From: Vibrio taketomensis
Lineage (GTDB): Bacteria; Pseudomonadota; Gammaproteobacteria; Enterobacterales; Vibrionaceae
Reading direction: 5' to 3'
Assembly (NCBI RefSeq): GCF_009938165.1
Contig: NZ_AP019649.1
Coordinates: forward strand, 2,728,001-2,792,000
DNA: 64,000 nt
Part shown: positions 9,473-20,390 of the stretch, piece after piece
How positions within the stretch are numbered: position 1 is the stretch's first letter
Layout: each line of letters opens with the position of its first letter
Program-made: the position numbers and the translations under genes
Notes under the pieces: model-generated
Seen by the model: only the letters and a program-made list of their open reading frames with translations
Told to the model about the DNA's origin: nothing
Databases searched by the model: none

Positions 9473-11425
9473 ATGAGTGAAGCCCACGTTTATCCGGTAA
9501 AAGACAATATCAAAGCGACAACGCATGCGGATAATGAAACCTACCTTGCCATGTATCAACAATCTGTGACCGATCCAGAAGGCTTCTGGAGTGAGCATGG
9601 CAAAGTCGTTGACTGGATCAAACCATTCACCAAAGTAAAAAGCACCTCATTTGATACTGGCCACGTAGATATTCGCTGGTTTGAGGATGGCACACTCAAC
9701 GTTTCTGCCAACTGTATCGACCGTCACCTTGCTGAGCGTGGTGATGAAGTTGCAATCATCTGGGAAGGTGATGATCCTGCTGATGATAAAACACTGACTT
9801 TCAATGAATTGCACCATGAGGTCTGTAAATTCTCAAATGCATTAAAAGACCAAGGCGTACACAAAGGCGATGTCGTTTGTCTTTACATGCCAATGGTGCC
9901 GGAAGCGGCGATTGCCATGCTAGCTTGTACTCGCATAGGCGCCGTTCATACCGTAGTTTTCGGTGGCTTCTCACCTGAGGCACTATCTGGCCGCATCATT
10001 GACTCTGATGCAAAAATTGTCATCACTGCCGATGAGGGGGTGCGCGGTGGCCGAGCTGTGCCACTGAAGAAGAATGTGGATGAGGCACTGACCAACCCAG
10101 AAGTAAAGACCATTGAAAAGGTAGTGGTACTAAAACGCACAGGTGGAGAAATTGAATGGCACTCGCACCGTGATGTATGGTGGCACGAAGCAACCGCAAA
10201 AGTCTCTGCAAATTGCCCACCAGAAGAGATGAAAGCTGAAGATCCGTTATTCATCCTGTATACCTCCGGCTCGACGGGTAAACCCAAAGGTGTATTACAC
10301 ACCACTGGCGGTTACTTGGTTTACGCCACCATGACCTTTAAATATGTTTTTGATTACCAGCCAGGGGAAACCTTCTGGTGTACCGCTGACGTTGGTTGGA
10401 TTACTGGTCACACCTACCTTATCTACGGTCCACTCGCCAATGGTGCCAAAACAATTCTGTTTGAAGGCGTACCAAACTATCCTAAAACGAATCGCATGAG
10501 TGAAGTAGTCGATAAACATCAGGTGAATATTCTCTACACCGCACCGACCGCAATTCGTGCATTGATGGCAAAAGGTAATGAAGCGGTAGAAGGCACTTCA
10601 CGTTCAAGCCTACGCGTGATGGGCTCAGTCGGTGAACCTATCAACCCTGAAGCGTGGGAGTGGTACTACAAAACAATTGGTAACGAGGCATCTCCTATTG
10701 TCGATACATGGTGGCAGACTGAAACCGGCGGTATCTTGATAGCCCCACTACCGGGCGCGACTGATCTTAAACCCGGCTCTGCAACTCGCCCATTCTTTGG
10801 CGTACAACCTGCGCTAGTGGATAACATGGGTAACATCATTGAAGAAACTGCCGCAGAAGGTAACTTGGTCATTCTCGATTCATGGCCTGGTCAAATGCGC
10901 ACGGTTTACGGTGACCATGAACGTTTCGAGCAAACTTACTTCTCAACCTTCAAAGGCATGTACTTCACCAGCGATGGCGCTCGCCGTGACGAAGATGGTT
11001 ATTACTGGATCACAGGCCGGGTTGATGACGTACTGAACGTATCAGGCCACCGCATGGGGACAGCAGAAATCGAATCTGCACTCGTGGCGCACGACAAAAT
11101 TGCAGAAGCGGCTATCGTCGGTATTCCTCATGATATCAAAGGCCAAGCAATCTACGCTTACGTGACACTTAATGATGGTGAATTCCCTTCTGCCGAGCTG
11201 CACAAAGAAGTCAAAGATTGGGTGCGTAAAGAGATCGGACCGATTGCGACACCCGATGTGCTGCACTGGACAGATTCGCTACCAAAGACCCGCTCAGGTA
11301 AGATCATGCGCCGAATTCTACGTAAGATTGCTACCGGTGATACCAGCAACTTAGGTGACACTTCAACACTCGCCGACCCTAGCGTAGTTGAAAAACTCAT
11401 CGCAGAAAAAGCTGAACTGGCTTAG
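9473..11425 (+). CDS. acs: Acetyl-CoA synthetase (AMP-forming)
   Basis: Acs activates acetate with ATP and CoA to acetyl-CoA through an acetyl-AMP intermediate. The 650-residue length is standard. Visible motifs are the P-loop-like [11 protein letters not shown] core, the WWQTETGG segment, the [18 protein letters not shown] hinge region and the C-terminal [11 protein letters not shown] with the lysine (K610) that is the target of reversible acetylation in this family. AAGGAGAG precedes the ATG. The 189-bp upstream gap is large enough for the promoter and a CrbR site; in V. cholerae acs is activated by CrbSR, and crbS lies about 4 kb away here. A terminator follows. Confidence 0.97.
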   Translation: MSEAHVYPVKDNIKATTHADNETYLAMYQQSVTDPEGFWSEHGKVVDWIKPFTKVKSTSFDTGHVDIRWFEDGTLNVSANCIDRHLAERGDEVAIIWEGDDPADDKTLTFNELHHEVCKFSNALKDQGVHKGDVVCLYMPMVPEAAIAMLACTRIGAVHTVVFGGFSPEALSGRIIDSDAKIVITADEGVRGGRAVPLKKNVDEALTNPEVKTIEKVVVLKRTGGEIEWHSHRDVWWHEATAKVSANCPPEEMKAEDPLFILYTSGSTGKPKGVLHTTGGYLVYATMTFKYVFDYQPGETFWCTADVGWITGHTYLIYGPLANGAKTILFEGVPNYPKTNRMSEVVDKHQVNILYTAPTAIRALMAKGNEAVEGTSRSSLRVMGSVGEPINPEAWEWYYKTIGNEASPIVDTWWQTETGGILIAPLPGATDLKPGSATRPFFGVQPALVDNMGNIIEETAAEGNLVILDSWPGQMRTVYGDHERFEQTYFSTFKGMYFTSDGARRDEDGYYWITGRVDDVLNVSGHRMGTAEIESALVAHDKIAEAAIVGIPHDIKGQAIYAYVTLNDGEFPSAELHKEVKDWVRKEIGPIATPDVLHWTDSLPKTRSGKIMRRILRKIATGDTSNLGDTSTLADPSVVEKLIAEKAELA

Positions 11426-11443
11426 TAAGTTAAGCTTCTATAG

Positions 11444-11473
11444 AAAACCGTCACTGTGTGGCGGTTTTTTTTT
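11444..11473 (+). terminator. Intrinsic terminator of acs
   Basis: AACCGTCA / TGGCGGTT hairpin with a five-base loop is followed by nine T. Confidence 0.9.
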
Positions 11474-11717
11474 GCACAAAGCCGATAAATTTACTTTGGC
11501 TTTACTCAGTAACATGTTTTTTCTGTTATCTCGGTTACAGAAACAAAAGACAAATATGGGAGATTAGACCAGTAAATTGCTGCTAATTGTTTTGAATTAG
11601 CTATAATCGTGGACGATTTTTAAAAAATCACTCGATTGGTACTGAAAAATCGTGCTGATTTATCGTATATTTAGAAACAGATTCGTTTCGCTCACGATAA
11701 AGGAAGATAGCCACATA

Positions 11718-12167
11718 ATGTCAGCAAAATCACGAATTCTACTTCTAAACGGTCCGAACCTTAATTTATTAGGGTTACGCGAGCCTGCACATTATGGGTC
11801 GAACACCCTCGATCAGATCGTCACTACATTAGCTCAACAAGCGGCTGAAGCGGGTGTCGAATTCGAGCATCTTCAGTCCAATCGCGAGTATGAATTGATT
11901 GAAGCGATTCATGCCGCCTACAACCAAGTAGATTTTATTATTATCAACCCAGCGGCTTTTACTCACACCAGTGTTGCCCTGCGTGATGCTCTACTTGGCG
12001 TAGCAATACCTTTTATAGAAGTACATCTATCGAATGTACATGCCCGTGAGCCATTCCGTCATCACTCCTACTTGTCTGATAAAGCGCAAGGTGTGATTTG
12101 TGGTTTAGGTGCTCAAGGCTACGAATTTGCATTGTCTGCAGCAATTAAGCACCTGCAGGCAAAATAA
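11718..12167 (+). CDS. aroQ: 3-dehydroquinate dehydratase, type II
   Basis: Catalyses dehydration of 3-dehydroquinate to 3-dehydroshikimate, the third step of the shikimate pathway. The 149-residue product begins with the family signature NGPNLNLLG; the catalytic tyrosine is Y26 and the catalytic histidine H103 (EVHLSN). [10 protein letters not shown] and the terminal '[20 protein letters not shown]' region are typical. The ATG at 11718 gives the usual family length; an in-frame upstream codon at 11652 would add 22 unrelated residues. AAGGAAG lies 11 bases upstream. It precedes accB as in many gammaproteobacteria. Confidence 0.96.
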   Translation: MSAKSRILLLNGPNLNLLGLREPAHYGSNTLDQIVTTLAQQAAEAGVEFEHLQSNREYELIEAIHAAYNQVDFIIINPAAFTHTSVALRDALLGVAIPFIEVHLSNVHAREPFRHHSYLSDKAQGVICGLGAQGYEFALSAAIKHLQAK

Positions 12168-12225
12168 CCAAACACTCTGCAGCCTTACTGGCTGTCTTAC
12201 TCACAAGATAAAAGAGAAAGTAAAC

Positions 12226-12690
12226 ATGGATATCCGTAAAATCAAAAAGCTGATTGAATTAGTTGAAGAATCTGGCATTGCTGAGCTAGAAATTTCTGAA
12301 GGTGAAGAATCAGTACGCATCAGCCGTCACGGTTCTGCGCCTGTTCACGCGGCACCAATTCAATACGCAGCAGCACCTGCTCCAGTAGCGGCTCCAGCGC
12401 CAGTAGCAGCTCCAGCTGCAGCGGCAGAAGTTGAAGCAGCACCAGCAGCGCCTGCCGGTCACCAAGTGCTTTCTCCAATGGTTGGTACTTTCTACCGTTC
12501 ACCAAGCCCTGAATCAAAATCATTCATCGAAGTGGGTCAAACTGTTAAAGCTGGCGACACACTATGTATCGTTGAAGCGATGAAAATGATGAACCAAATC
12601 GAAGCGGATAAATCAGGTGTGGTAACGGCTATCCTAGTTGAAGACGGCCAACCAGTAGAATTCGACCAGCCACTAGTTGTAATCGAATAA
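12226..12690 (+). CDS. accB: Biotin carboxyl carrier protein of acetyl-CoA carboxylase
   Basis: AccB carries the biotin that shuttles carboxyl groups from AccC to the carboxyltransferase in the first committed step of fatty acid synthesis. The 154-residue protein has an N-terminal helical region, an Ala/Pro-rich flexible linker (about 37-78) and a C-terminal biotinyl domain with [12 protein letters not shown], where K120 is the biotinylated lysine. The start at 12226 fits the family N-terminus [12 protein letters not shown]; a longer open frame upstream is only read-through over the end of aroQ. accC follows 14 bases later, so the two form the usual operon. Confidence 0.97.
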   Translation: MDIRKIKKLIELVEESGIAELEISEGEESVRISRHGSAPVHAAPIQYAAAPAPVAAPAPVAAPAAAAEVEAAPAAPAGHQVLSPMVGTFYRSPSPESKSFIEVGQTVKAGDTLCIVEAMKMMNQIEADKSGVVTAILVEDGQPVEFDQPLVVIE

Positions 12691-12704
12691 TCGAGGCTCA
12701 AGCT

Positions 12705-14048
12705 ATGCTAGATAAATTAGTCATCGCGAACCGAGGTGAGATTGCACTTCGTATTCTTCGCGCATGTAAAGAGCTAGGTATCAAAACTGTAGCGGTACAC
12801 TCTACTGCTGACCGCGACCTTAAGCACGTATTGCTAGCAGATGAATCGATCTGTATCGGTCCTGCGCGTGGTATTGATAGCTACCTGAACATTCCTCGCA
12901 TTATTTCAGCAGCAGAAGTCACTGGCGCAGTAGCGATTCACCCAGGTTACGGCTTCCTATCTGAAAACGCAGACTTTGCTGAGCAAGTTGAGCGCAGCGG
13001 CTTCATTTTTGTTGGCCCTAAAGCAGATACAATTCGCATGATGGGTGACAAAGTGTCAGCAATCAATGCGATGAAAAAAGCAGGTGTACCTTGTGTACCA
13101 GGTTCTGACGGCCCACTTGATAACGACGAAGTGAAGAACAAAGCGCATGCAAAACGTATTGGTTACCCAGTAATCATCAAAGCGTCTGGCGGCGGCGGCG
13201 GTCGTGGTATGCGTGTGGTTCGCAATGAAGGCGAATTGACTCAAGCTATCGCAATGACTCGCGCTGAAGCGAAAGCAGCATTCAACAACGATATGGTTTA
13301 CATGGAGAAATACCTAGAAAACCCTCGTCACGTTGAAGTTCAAGTCATTGCGGATGGCCAAGGTGGTGCAATTCATCTAGGTGAGCGTGACTGTTCAATG
13401 CAACGTCGTCACCAAAAAGTTGTGGAAGAAGCGCCAGCACCAGGCATCACTGAAGAGATGCGTAAGTACATCGGTGAGCGTTGTACTCGTGCATGTCTTG
13501 AGATCGGTTACCGCGGCGCGGGTACGTTCGAATTCCTATACGAAAACGGTGAGTTCTACTTTATTGAAATGAACACTCGTATTCAGGTAGAACACCCTGT
13601 GACTGAAATGGTAACAGGCGTTGACCTAATCAAAGAGCAACTGCGCGTTGCCGCAGGCCAACCACTGTCATTCACTCAAGATGACATCAAGATCCGTGGC
13701 CATGCAATTGAATGTCGTATTAACGCAGAAGATCCAGAGCGCTTCCTACCTTCACCAGGTAAGATCGAACGCTTCCATGCGCCAGGCGGTATGGGTGTTC
13801 GTTGGGAATCGCACATCTACTCAGGCTACACAGTGCCACCTCACTACGATTCAATGATCGGTAAACTGATCACTTACGGTGAAAACCGCGACGTAGCGAT
13901 TGCACGTATGAAAAACGCCCTAGGTGAGATGATCGTTGAAGGCATCAAAACCAACGTTCCTCTACAAGTTTCGATCATGAACGACGAGAACTTCCAACAC
14001 GGTGGTGCGAACATTCACTACTTAGAGAAGAAACTGGGTCTTCAGTAA
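12705..14048 (+). CDS. accC: Biotin carboxylase subunit of acetyl-CoA carboxylase
   Basis: AccC uses ATP and bicarbonate to carboxylate the biotin of AccB. The 447-residue length equals the E. coli-type subunit. Visible are the N-terminal [21 protein letters not shown], the glycine-rich ATP-grasp loop [12 protein letters not shown] and the catalytic [15 protein letters not shown] segment. It is directly downstream of accB and ends at a strong terminator. Codon use in accB and accC is noticeably more biased than in neighbours, consistent with high expression. Confidence 0.98.
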   Translation: MLDKLVIANRGEIALRILRACKELGIKTVAVHSTADRDLKHVLLADESICIGPARGIDSYLNIPRIISAAEVTGAVAIHPGYGFLSENADFAEQVERSGFIFVGPKADTIRMMGDKVSAINAMKKAGVPCVPGSDGPLDNDEVKNKAHAKRIGYPVIIKASGGGGGRGMRVVRNEGELTQAIAMTRAEAKAAFNNDMVYMEKYLENPRHVEVQVIADGQGGAIHLGERDCSMQRRHQKVVEEAPAPGITEEMRKYIGERCTRACLEIGYRGAGTFEFLYENGEFYFIEMNTRIQVEHPVTEMVTGVDLIKEQLRVAAGQPLSFTQDDIKIRGHAIECRINAEDPERFLPSPGKIERFHAPGGMGVRWESHIYSGYTVPPHYDSMIGKLITYGENRDVAIARMKNALGEMIVEGIKTNVPLQVSIMNDENFQHGGANIHYLEKKLGLQ

Positions 14049-14067
14049 TTCTCAAGTTTAATCATGC

Positions 14068-14095
14068 AAAATGCCCACATTACGTGGGCATTTTT
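14068..14095 (+). terminator. Intrinsic terminator of aroQ-accBC
   Basis: ATGCCCAC / GTGGGCAT hairpin with a five-base loop is followed by TTTTT. Confidence 0.92.
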
Positions 14096-14156
14096 ACTTT
14101 CGGCTGCTAAACTCTGCGCCATTATTCTGATTCACCCACGAAAAGAGCACATACTC

Positions 14157-15044
14157 ATGCCTTGGATTCAAATCAAACTCAATGCGACCAAAGATAACGC
14201 TGAAACCATCAGCGATATGCTAATGGAAGAAACAGGCGCGCTATCAGTTACCTTTTTAGACGCAAAAGATACTCCAATCTTTGAACCTCTTCCGGGCGAA
14301 ACTCGCTTGTGGGGCGATATTGATGTTTTGGCTTTGTATGACGCAGAAGCAGATACGCAGTTCATTGTTAGCCAAATCAAAAATAGCGGCCTAGTTGCAG
14401 AAGATTTTGCGCATAAAGTTGAACAGTTAGAAGACAAAGACTGGGAACGCGAATGGATGGACAACTTCCACCCTATGAAGTTTGGTGAGCGTCTATGGAT
14501 CTGCCCAAGTTGGCGTGACGTACCAGATCCAGAAGCGGTCAACGTAATGCTGGATCCTGGCCTTGCGTTTGGCACTGGTACCCATGCAACTACAGCGCTT
14601 TGTCTTGAATGGCTTGAAGGTATTGATCTTCAAGGTAAGACGGTGATCGATTTTGGTTGTGGTTCAGGTATCCTAGCGATCGCCGCGATCAAACTGGGCG
14701 CAGCGAAAGTGGTTGGTATCGATATCGATCCTCAAGCATTGATCGCATCACGTGATAACGCGGAGCGTAACGGCGTCGCCGATCAACTTGAAGTATTCCT
14801 TCCACAAAATCAACCTGAAGGCTTAGTGGCTGATGTTGTGGTCGCCAACATCCTTGCTGCGCCACTACGTGAGCTTTCTGCCATCATTAAAGGCCACGTG
14901 AAGCCAAACGGCTTACTGGCGATGTCTGGTGTACTCGATACACAAGCCGAAGATGTGGCGAACTATTACCGTGATGAATTCCAGATTGACCCAATTCAAG
15001 AGCAAAATGAATGGTGTCGCATCTCGGGTCAAAAGCAAGGCTAG
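14157..15044 (+). CDS. prmA: Ribosomal protein L11 methyltransferase
   Basis: PrmA trimethylates several amino groups of ribosomal protein L11 using S-adenosylmethionine. The 295-residue product starts [11 protein letters not shown], as in E. coli PrmA (293 residues). The N-terminal L11-recognition domain is followed by the Rossmann methyltransferase core with [15 protein letters not shown], and NILAAPL is the motif IV equivalent. The ATG at 14157 is preferred over an in-frame codon at 14064, which would place the start inside the accC terminator. A stringent-type promoter for dusB-fis begins about 75 bases after its stop. Confidence 0.96.
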   Translation: MPWIQIKLNATKDNAETISDMLMEETGALSVTFLDAKDTPIFEPLPGETRLWGDIDVLALYDAEADTQFIVSQIKNSGLVAEDFAHKVEQLEDKDWEREWMDNFHPMKFGERLWICPSWRDVPDPEAVNVMLDPGLAFGTGTHATTALCLEWLEGIDLQGKTVIDFGCGSGILAIAAIKLGAAKVVGIDIDPQALIASRDNAERNGVADQLEVFLPQNQPEGLVADVVVANILAAPLRELSAIIKGHVKPNGLLAMSGVLDTQAEDVANYYRDEFQIDPIQEQNEWCRISGQKQG

Positions 15045-15120
15045 ACAAGGTTTTGAAGCTTAATAGACTGATATTTAAACAAATTAACAAAACATTTTGT
15101 GAATGCTCAAATATTAGTCT

Positions 15121-15156
15121 TTTCACGCAGTGAAAAAATGCGTAAAATGCGCGCCC
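15121..15156 (+). promoter_or_regulatory. dusB-fis promoter with GC-rich discriminator
   Basis: TTTCAC (15121-15126), a 16-bp spacer and TAAAAT (15143-15148) are followed by GCGCGCCC. A GC-rich discriminator of this kind is the hallmark of stringently controlled promoters, including the E. coli fis promoter. Start of transcription is expected near 15155. Confidence 0.7.
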
Positions 15157-15183
15157 TTGCTGGTACAGAACTGTGAAGACGTT

Positions 15184-16152
15184 TTGAAAATAGGTAATCA
15201 TCAACTCAAGAACAAACTAATCGTCGCTCCAATGGCGGGTGTTACGGATAGACCATTTCGCGAGTTGTGTCTCCGTTACGGTGCGGGAATGGCCGTCAGT
15301 GAAATGATGTCGTCAAACCCTCAATTATGGAAGACTGCGAAATCAAAACAACGCATGGTACATGAAGGCGAATCGGGCATTCGCTCTGTACAGATCGCCG
15401 GTTCTGATCCCCAGCTGATGGCTGAAGCAGCTCAATTTAGTGTTGAAAACGGTGCGCAAATCATCGACATCAATATGGGCTGCCCAGCTAAAAAAGTGAA
15501 TAAGAAGCTAGCCGGTTCTGCATTGCTAAAGCATCCAGATATCATCGAAGATATTTTGAAAGCCGTAGTCAACGCAGTCGATGTTCCTGTGACATTGAAA
15601 ACCCGTACAGGCTGGGACACAGACAATAAAAACTGTGTCCAAATCGCTAAATTAGCCGAAGACTGCGGCATACAGGCTTTAGCCCTTCATGGGCGCACCA
15701 AAGCGTGTATGTACAAAGGTGAGGCCGAATACGACAGCATCAAGGCGGTAAAACAAGCCATCTCTATTCCGGTTATCGCTAACGGTGATATCGATAGCCC
15801 TGAGAAGGCGAAATTTGTACTGGATTATACCGGTGCAGACGCTCTGATGATTGGACGCCCTGCCCAAGGTCGTCCTTGGATTTTTCAGGAAATCCAGCAC
15901 TATTTGGAAAACGGCACCGTAATGCCAGAACTTCCAACTGCGGAAGTGAAAAGCATTATGCTTGGTCATGTGAACGCTCTACATGATTTCTATGGAGAGT
16001 TCTTAGGCCCTCGCATTGCTCGCAAGCATGTGGGTTGGTACCTAAAAGAGCATGAGCAAGCGAACGAGTTTCGCCGTACCTTCAATGCCATCGATGTTGC
16101 CTCGCTGCAACTCGAAGCACTTGAAGGTTATTTTGATAACGTTGCACCATAA
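15184..16152 (+). CDS. dusB: tRNA dihydrouridine synthase B
   Basis: FMN-dependent reduction of uridines in the tRNA D-loop. The TIM-barrel core is clear: [15 protein letters not shown], the catalytic cysteine in [15 protein letters not shown], and [12 protein letters not shown] place the start at TTG 15184 (LKIGNHQL, aligning with E. coli MRIGQYQL, giving 322 residues against 321). A GTG 18 codons upstream keeps the frame open but lies in front of the predicted transcription start. fis follows at 23 bp, the conserved dusB-fis operon. Confidence 0.93.
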   Translation: MKIGNHQLKNKLIVAPMAGVTDRPFRELCLRYGAGMAVSEMMSSNPQLWKTAKSKQRMVHEGESGIRSVQIAGSDPQLMAEAAQFSVENGAQIIDINMGCPAKKVNKKLAGSALLKHPDIIEDILKAVVNAVDVPVTLKTRTGWDTDNKNCVQIAKLAEDCGIQALALHGRTKACMYKGEAEYDSIKAVKQAISIPVIANGDIDSPEKAKFVLDYTGADALMIGRPAQGRPWIFQEIQHYLENGTVMPELPTAEVKSIMLGHVNALHDFYGEFLGPRIARKHVGWYLKEHEQANEFRRTFNAIDVASLQLEALEGYFDNVAP

Positions 16153-16175
16153 TTACGAGAAGAGCTAGACCGAAT

Positions 16176-16472
16176 ATGTTCGAACAAAATCTAACTTCAG
16201 AAGCATTAACAGTAACTACAGTAACTTCACAAGATCAAATCACGCAAAAGCCACTACGTGATTCTGTTAAAGCATCTCTTAAAAACTATCTTGCTCAATT
16301 AAACGGTCAAGAAGTTACAGAACTATACGAATTAGTTCTAGCTGAAGTTGAACAGCCACTACTAGACACCATCATGCAGTACACTCGCGGTAACCAAACT
16401 CGCGCAGCAACTATGATGGGCATCAACCGCGGTACTCTTCGTAAGAAACTTAAAAAATACGGTATGAACTAA
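16176..16472 (+). CDS. fis: DNA-binding protein Fis
   Basis: Fis is the growth-phase nucleoid protein that bends DNA and activates rRNA P1 promoters. The 98-residue length and C-terminal helix-turn-helix ([20 protein letters not shown]) match the enterobacterial protein almost exactly; the N-terminal arm is more variable, as usual. It is expressed from the dusB promoter and ends at an intrinsic terminator. Confidence 0.98.
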   Translation: MFEQNLTSEALTVTTVTSQDQITQKPLRDSVKASLKNYLAQLNGQEVTELYELVLAEVEQPLLDTIMQYTRGNQTRAATMMGINRGTLRKKLKKYGMN

Positions 16473-16497
16473 TCTAGGTTGGTTCATCATTAATTAG

Positions 16498-16530
16498 AAG
16501 GCCATGCTAGCAATAGTGTGGCCTTTTTTT
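16498..16530 (+). terminator. Intrinsic terminator of dusB-fis
   Basis: AAGGCCA and TGGCCTT arms with a run of seven T at the end. Confidence 0.85.
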
Positions 16531-16814
16531 ATCTCGCTAGATTTCATTGCTTCGCTCTATTTTTGAATGTCGACGTTTAATATAAGATTGGCGCATACCT
16601 TATCGCGCTTTCTATGCGGTAGATGTACAAAGTGGTGAGCGAATTCCGTTTCATTTCTTTTGTTGCAAGCCGTCTTCGTGCGGCCTGTCTCATAATTGGG
16701 ACTAATTTTATCCAAACACTCCAATAAGCTACAAAACTAGTTTCATGTAAATTGTGTTCCTCGTGTATTTAGCTAAAATGCTTGTTTGCATTTTTGCACT
16801 AATGAAGGCTGGAT
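16531..16814 (+). promoter_or_regulatory. Intergenic region with probable promoter of the GGDEF gene
   Basis: No gene is seen here. TTGTGT (16752-16757), 16 bp and TAAAAT (16774-16779) form a plausible sigma70 promoter about 30 bases ahead of the downstream ATG. The rest is AT-rich without recognisable RNA genes or repeats. Confidence 0.45.
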
Positions 16815-17804
16815 ATGGTGAGTAACAGAGAAGAATGGTTAGATTTTATTCTTAACTCCTTACCTGACCACGTCTTTATCTTGGACCAGTCTGGTCGCTA
16901 TCTTGATAGCTACGGTGGTAAATACAACGCCGTAAATTTCAATGCCAAAAGCTATATTGGCCTGCAGCTCGAGCAAGTTCTCTCAGCAAGTAAAGCAGCC
17001 GAATTACAATCACTGATTGATCAAGTGATCAAATCTCGGTCTACCCTCGTTGTTCGCTACAGCATCAAGCTACAAGATCATTTATTACTATCGGTTGAAG
17101 ATTTACAACATCCTGATATGCCAGAAGAAAGCTGGTTTGAGGCGATCATTAACTATGTAGGTTCACCAGAGGAAAACTCGCATCAGGTGATGTGGTCGGT
17201 GCGTAACGTAACGCAAACCCACCAGTTAGAAAACAAACTCAAAAAGCTATCTGAAACCGATGAACTGACCAATGTTCTAAACCGACGCGCTTTTCTACTC
17301 GAACTTGAGCAAGAATATGAAACGCAGAAGCAGCAACCGGAACGCCATTTGGTATGCTTAATGATCGATATTGATCACTTTAAAGAAATCAACGATATGG
17401 TTGGCCACCTTTCAGGTGATGAAGCGATCAAGCATGTAGCCAAGATCTGTCAGCAACAAATTCGTAGCAGCGACCATATTGGTCGTTTGGGTGGCGAAGA
17501 GTTTGGTGTGGTATTGAGCAATACTAATGCTATTCAAGCTTTTGATGTTGCAGAACGCATTCGCTACTCGCTTTCAACCACAGCGTGTAAAGTGGATGGG
17601 CATGATATCTATCCAACAGTCAGTATTGGCGTTGCTGAGTGCAATCAAAATGTCGACTCAGTGAAAGCACTGTTAATCAATGCCGATAAAGCGATGTATT
17701 ACTCAAAACGTACCGGGCGCGACCAAGTAACGATTTATCACGACAACCTGCCGGATCTTAAAATTCATTCGGCAACCAAGGCTCGCATCCTACGCGCATC
17801 TTAA
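16815..17804 (+). CDS. PAS-GGDEF diguanylate cyclase
   Basis: A soluble 329-residue protein: N-terminal PAS-like sensor (about residues 1-135) and a C-terminal GGDEF domain (about 145-310). The catalytic signature is GGEEF at 226-230, an active variant, and RSSD at 217-220, five residues before it, is the product-binding I-site. It should synthesise cyclic di-GMP from two GTP in the cytoplasm and be feedback inhibited. There is no transmembrane segment and no EAL partner nearby. GAAGG precedes the ATG at suitable spacing. The signal sensed is unknown. Confidence 0.92.
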   Translation: MVSNREEWLDFILNSLPDHVFILDQSGRYLDSYGGKYNAVNFNAKSYIGLQLEQVLSASKAAELQSLIDQVIKSRSTLVVRYSIKLQDHLLLSVEDLQHPDMPEESWFEAIINYVGSPEENSHQVMWSVRNVTQTHQLENKLKKLSETDELTNVLNRRAFLLELEQEYETQKQQPERHLVCLMIDIDHFKEINDMVGHLSGDEAIKHVAKICQQQIRSSDHIGRLGGEEFGVVLSNTNAIQAFDVAERIRYSLSTTACKVDGHDIYPTVSIGVAECNQNVDSVKALLINADKAMYYSKRTGRDQVTIYHDNLPDLKIHSATKARILRAS

Positions 17805-17821
17805 GCCACCAGCACTCAATG

Positions 17822-18256
17822 CTATTGATGATGGTGACAGCAACTCTGCTCACACTCTTCATCCGCAAGCGCCCCTAAGATTGAGCAATGACTGGCGTTA
17901 TCTTCCACATCACCACAACACGCATCATTAATTTTTTTCAGTGCTGTTCGAATTCGAGTTAGCTCTTCAATTTTTTCATCAATCACTGTGAGTTTGGCAG
18001 AGGTGATCGCTTTAACTTCGGCGCAACTATGCTCGGTCGCTTCCAATTTTATTTCTAAGAGCTCTTTAATCTCTTCTAAGCTCAAACCCAAATCCTTCGA
18101 TTTAAGAACGAACGCTACCTGCTTTTGATTCTCTTCATTGTAGAGACGATAGCCCGACTCACTGCGACCAGCGGGGTTGATAAGGCCGTTTTTTTCATAA
18201 AAACGCAGTGTATCGGCCGTCACACACCTTTTGGCCAATTCTCCAATCTGAAACAT
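17822..18256 (-). CDS. zntR: MerR-family regulator ZntR-like
   Basis: The 144-residue protein has a MerR winged helix (FQIGELAKR, then RFYEKNGLI and GYRLYN), a dimerisation helix and a metal-binding C-terminus. C78, C113, C114 and C124 match the zinc-binding cysteines of E. coli ZntR, and DACCGD is diagnostic. It should activate zinc/cadmium export genes, but no zntA is in the window. The start at 18256 is preferred over a longer frame because AAAGGAAA precedes it. The tail ends SCCHHHQ, an extra cysteine/histidine cluster. Confidence 0.88.
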   Translation of the reverse strand: MFQIGELAKRCVTADTLRFYEKNGLINPAGRSESGYRLYNEENQKQVAFVLKSKDLGLSLEEIKELLEIKLEATEHSCAEVKAITSAKLTVIDEKIEELTRIRTALKKINDACCGDVEDNASHCSILGALADEECEQSCCHHHQ

Positions 18257-18520
18257 GACATTTCCTTTTAACGGTTTGGTTACGTACACGCTTAAATATC
18301 GGCATAATTACAATTATTTTTGCGATGCCAAACGATTGCGCGAGCTTTTTTGTAATAAATTAGTTAGACTGTGCGCGTTCAAATTCAGAGCAACTTACTC
18401 GCTCGATGAAAAGGCAAAAAGGTCTTTACCAAAACTGGCCAATATTCTACTTCATGATGTAGAAACAAGTTCATTTTTGGCAAGCATCTTTTAATTCGTG
18501 AATTTGAGGAAAATGGAAGC

Positions 18521-20113
18521 ATGAATACCGCTCGTCCTATTCGCCGCGCGCTAATTAGCGTATCAGACAAAACAGGGATTGTTGAGTTTGCTCAAGCTCT
18601 AGTTGAGCGAGGCGTCGACATTCTTTCCACTGGTGGTACAGCTCGCCTACTGGCTGAGCAAGGTATCTCAGTAACTGAAGTCTCAGACTACACTGGTTTC
18701 CCAGAAATGATGGACGGCCGTGTAAAGACGCTACATCCAAAAGTTCACGGTGGTGTACTTGGCCGTCGCGGTCAAGATGATGACGTAATGGACAAACACG
18801 GCATCAAACCTATCGATATGGTTGTGGTTAACCTATACCCATTTGCGGCAACCGTTGCTCAGCAAGGCTGTACTCTAGCGGATGCTGTTGAAAACATCGA
18901 TATTGGTGGTCCAACAATGGTTCGCTCTGCGGCGAAAAACCACAAAGATGTGACGATCGTCGTTAACGCTGGTGATTACAATCGCGTTATCACAGAGATG
19001 GATGCGAACGATAGATCTCTGACTCTAGACACACGCTTTGACCTTGCGATCGCCGCATTTGAACACACAGCGGCATACGATGGTATGATCGCAAACTACT
19101 TCGGCACTATGGTTCCGTCATATGGCGAGAACAAAGAAGGCGACGAAGAAAGTAAATTCCCTCGTACATTCAATCAACAGTTCGAGAAAAAGCAAGACAT
19201 GCGTTACGGTGAGAACAGCCACCAAGCGGCTGCTTTCTATGTCGAAGCAAACCCACAAGAAGCCTCTGTCTCCACCGCGCGTCAAATCCAAGGTAAAGCC
19301 CTTTCTTACAATAACATCGCCGATACCGATGCCGCACTTGAGTGTGTGAAAGAGTTCAATGAGCCAGCGTGTGTGATCGTTAAGCATGCTAACCCATGTG
19401 GTGTCGCACTAGGTAAAGACATCCTTGAAGCTTACAACCGCGCTTACCAAACTGACCCAACCTCAGCATTCGGCGGCATCATTGCATTCAACCAAGAATT
19501 AGATGCAGCAACGGCACAAGCAATCGTTGAGCGTCAATTCGTTGAGGTGATTATTGCACCTTCTGTTTCTGCTGAAGCGATTGACGTCGTTGCAGCGAAA
19601 AAGAACGTACGCCTACTTGAGTGTGGCGAATGGTCAACCAAGACCACAGGTTTCGATGTCAAGCGTGTTAATGGCGGTCTATTAGTTCAAGACCGTGACC
19701 AAGGCATGGTTAGCCGAGATGACCTGAAAGTGGTCTCTAAGCGCCAACCAACAGAAGAAGAACTGAAAGATGCCCTATTCTGCTGGAAAGTAGCCAAGTA
19801 CGTGAAATCCAATGCGATTGTTTACGCTAAAGGCGACATGACTATCGGTGTGGGTGCAGGTCAAATGAGCCGCGTTTATTCGGCTAAAATTGCTGGTATT
19901 AAAGCGGCAGATGAAGGTTTAGAAGTCGCAGGTAGCGTAATGGCTTCAGATGCATTCTTCCCATTTCGTGACGGCATTGACGCCGCTGCCGAAGCTGGAA
20001 TTAAGTGTGTCATTCAACCTGGCGGCTCTATGCGCGATGATGAAGTAATCGCAGCAGCAGATGAACATGGTATGGCGATGATCTTTACCGGGATACGTCA
20101 TTTCCGCCACTAA
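18521..20113 (+). CDS. purH: Bifunctional AICAR transformylase / IMP cyclohydrolase
   Basis: PurH performs the last two steps of IMP synthesis: formylation of AICAR with 10-formyl-THF and ring closure. The 530-residue protein has an N-terminal MGS-like cyclohydrolase domain (about 1-200; [42 protein letters not shown]) and a C-terminal transformylase domain (about 200-530; [20 protein letters not shown]). GAGGAAAAT precedes the ATG. purD lies 277 bp downstream, separated by an ERIC element. Confidence 0.98.
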   Translation: MNTARPIRRALISVSDKTGIVEFAQALVERGVDILSTGGTARLLAEQGISVTEVSDYTGFPEMMDGRVKTLHPKVHGGVLGRRGQDDDVMDKHGIKPIDMVVVNLYPFAATVAQQGCTLADAVENIDIGGPTMVRSAAKNHKDVTIVVNAGDYNRVITEMDANDRSLTLDTRFDLAIAAFEHTAAYDGMIANYFGTMVPSYGENKEGDEESKFPRTFNQQFEKKQDMRYGENSHQAAAFYVEANPQEASVSTARQIQGKALSYNNIADTDAALECVKEFNEPACVIVKHANPCGVALGKDILEAYNRAYQTDPTSAFGGIIAFNQELDAATAQAIVERQFVEVIIAPSVSAEAIDVVAAKKNVRLLECGEWSTKTTGFDVKRVNGGLLVQDRDQGMVSRDDLKVVSKRQPTEEELKDALFCWKVAKYVKSNAIVYAKGDMTIGVGAGQMSRVYSAKIAGIKAADEGLEVAGSVMASDAFFPFRDGIDAAAEAGIKCVIQPGGSMRDDEVIAAADEHGMAMIFTGIRHFRH

Positions 20114-20118
20114 TTCCA

Positions 20119-20240
20119 CACTTCGTATTGAGCGCTGTGGCTACGTTAACGGCACTCGCTAACCCTAGTCGTATAGATAACTATGCTCCTAGGGATGAGC
20201 TCGATTGTTGCCTTGCCACAACACCCATTACTTTGAGGAC
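20119..20240 (-). repeat. ERIC (IRU) intergenic repeat
   Basis: Read on the minus strand, the core CATCCCTAGGAGCATAGTT and then CTAGGGTTAGCGAGTG aligns well with the enterobacterial repetitive intergenic consensus (the ERIC-1 and ERIC-2 primer regions). The central palindrome runs from CCCTAG at 20163 to CTAGGG at 20194. Outer arms GCTGTGGC / GCCACAAC are also complementary, so the transcript would fold into a long hairpin. End points are approximate. Confidence 0.8.
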
Positions 20241-20390
20241 ATAGTTTTTCTTAATTAATTTGGATATTTGAAATACATAGAGCAAGTCGGTGTCTTTAAG
20301 TTCAAGGAAAAAGCGCGCAGTTTATAAGTATAAATGAGCACTTTTGACGCAGAAATTAAGACACTGACGACGCTATAAGGATTTTAAGAG

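Noticed and set aside
11652..11717. 22-residue extension of AroQ.
   Set aside because: Type II dehydroquinases are about 150 residues and begin close to the NGPNLNLLG motif.
15130..15183. Upstream in-frame GTG as the dusB start.
   Set aside because: It overlaps the -10 region of the dusB-fis promoter and adds residues absent from the family; the TTG at 15184 fits better.
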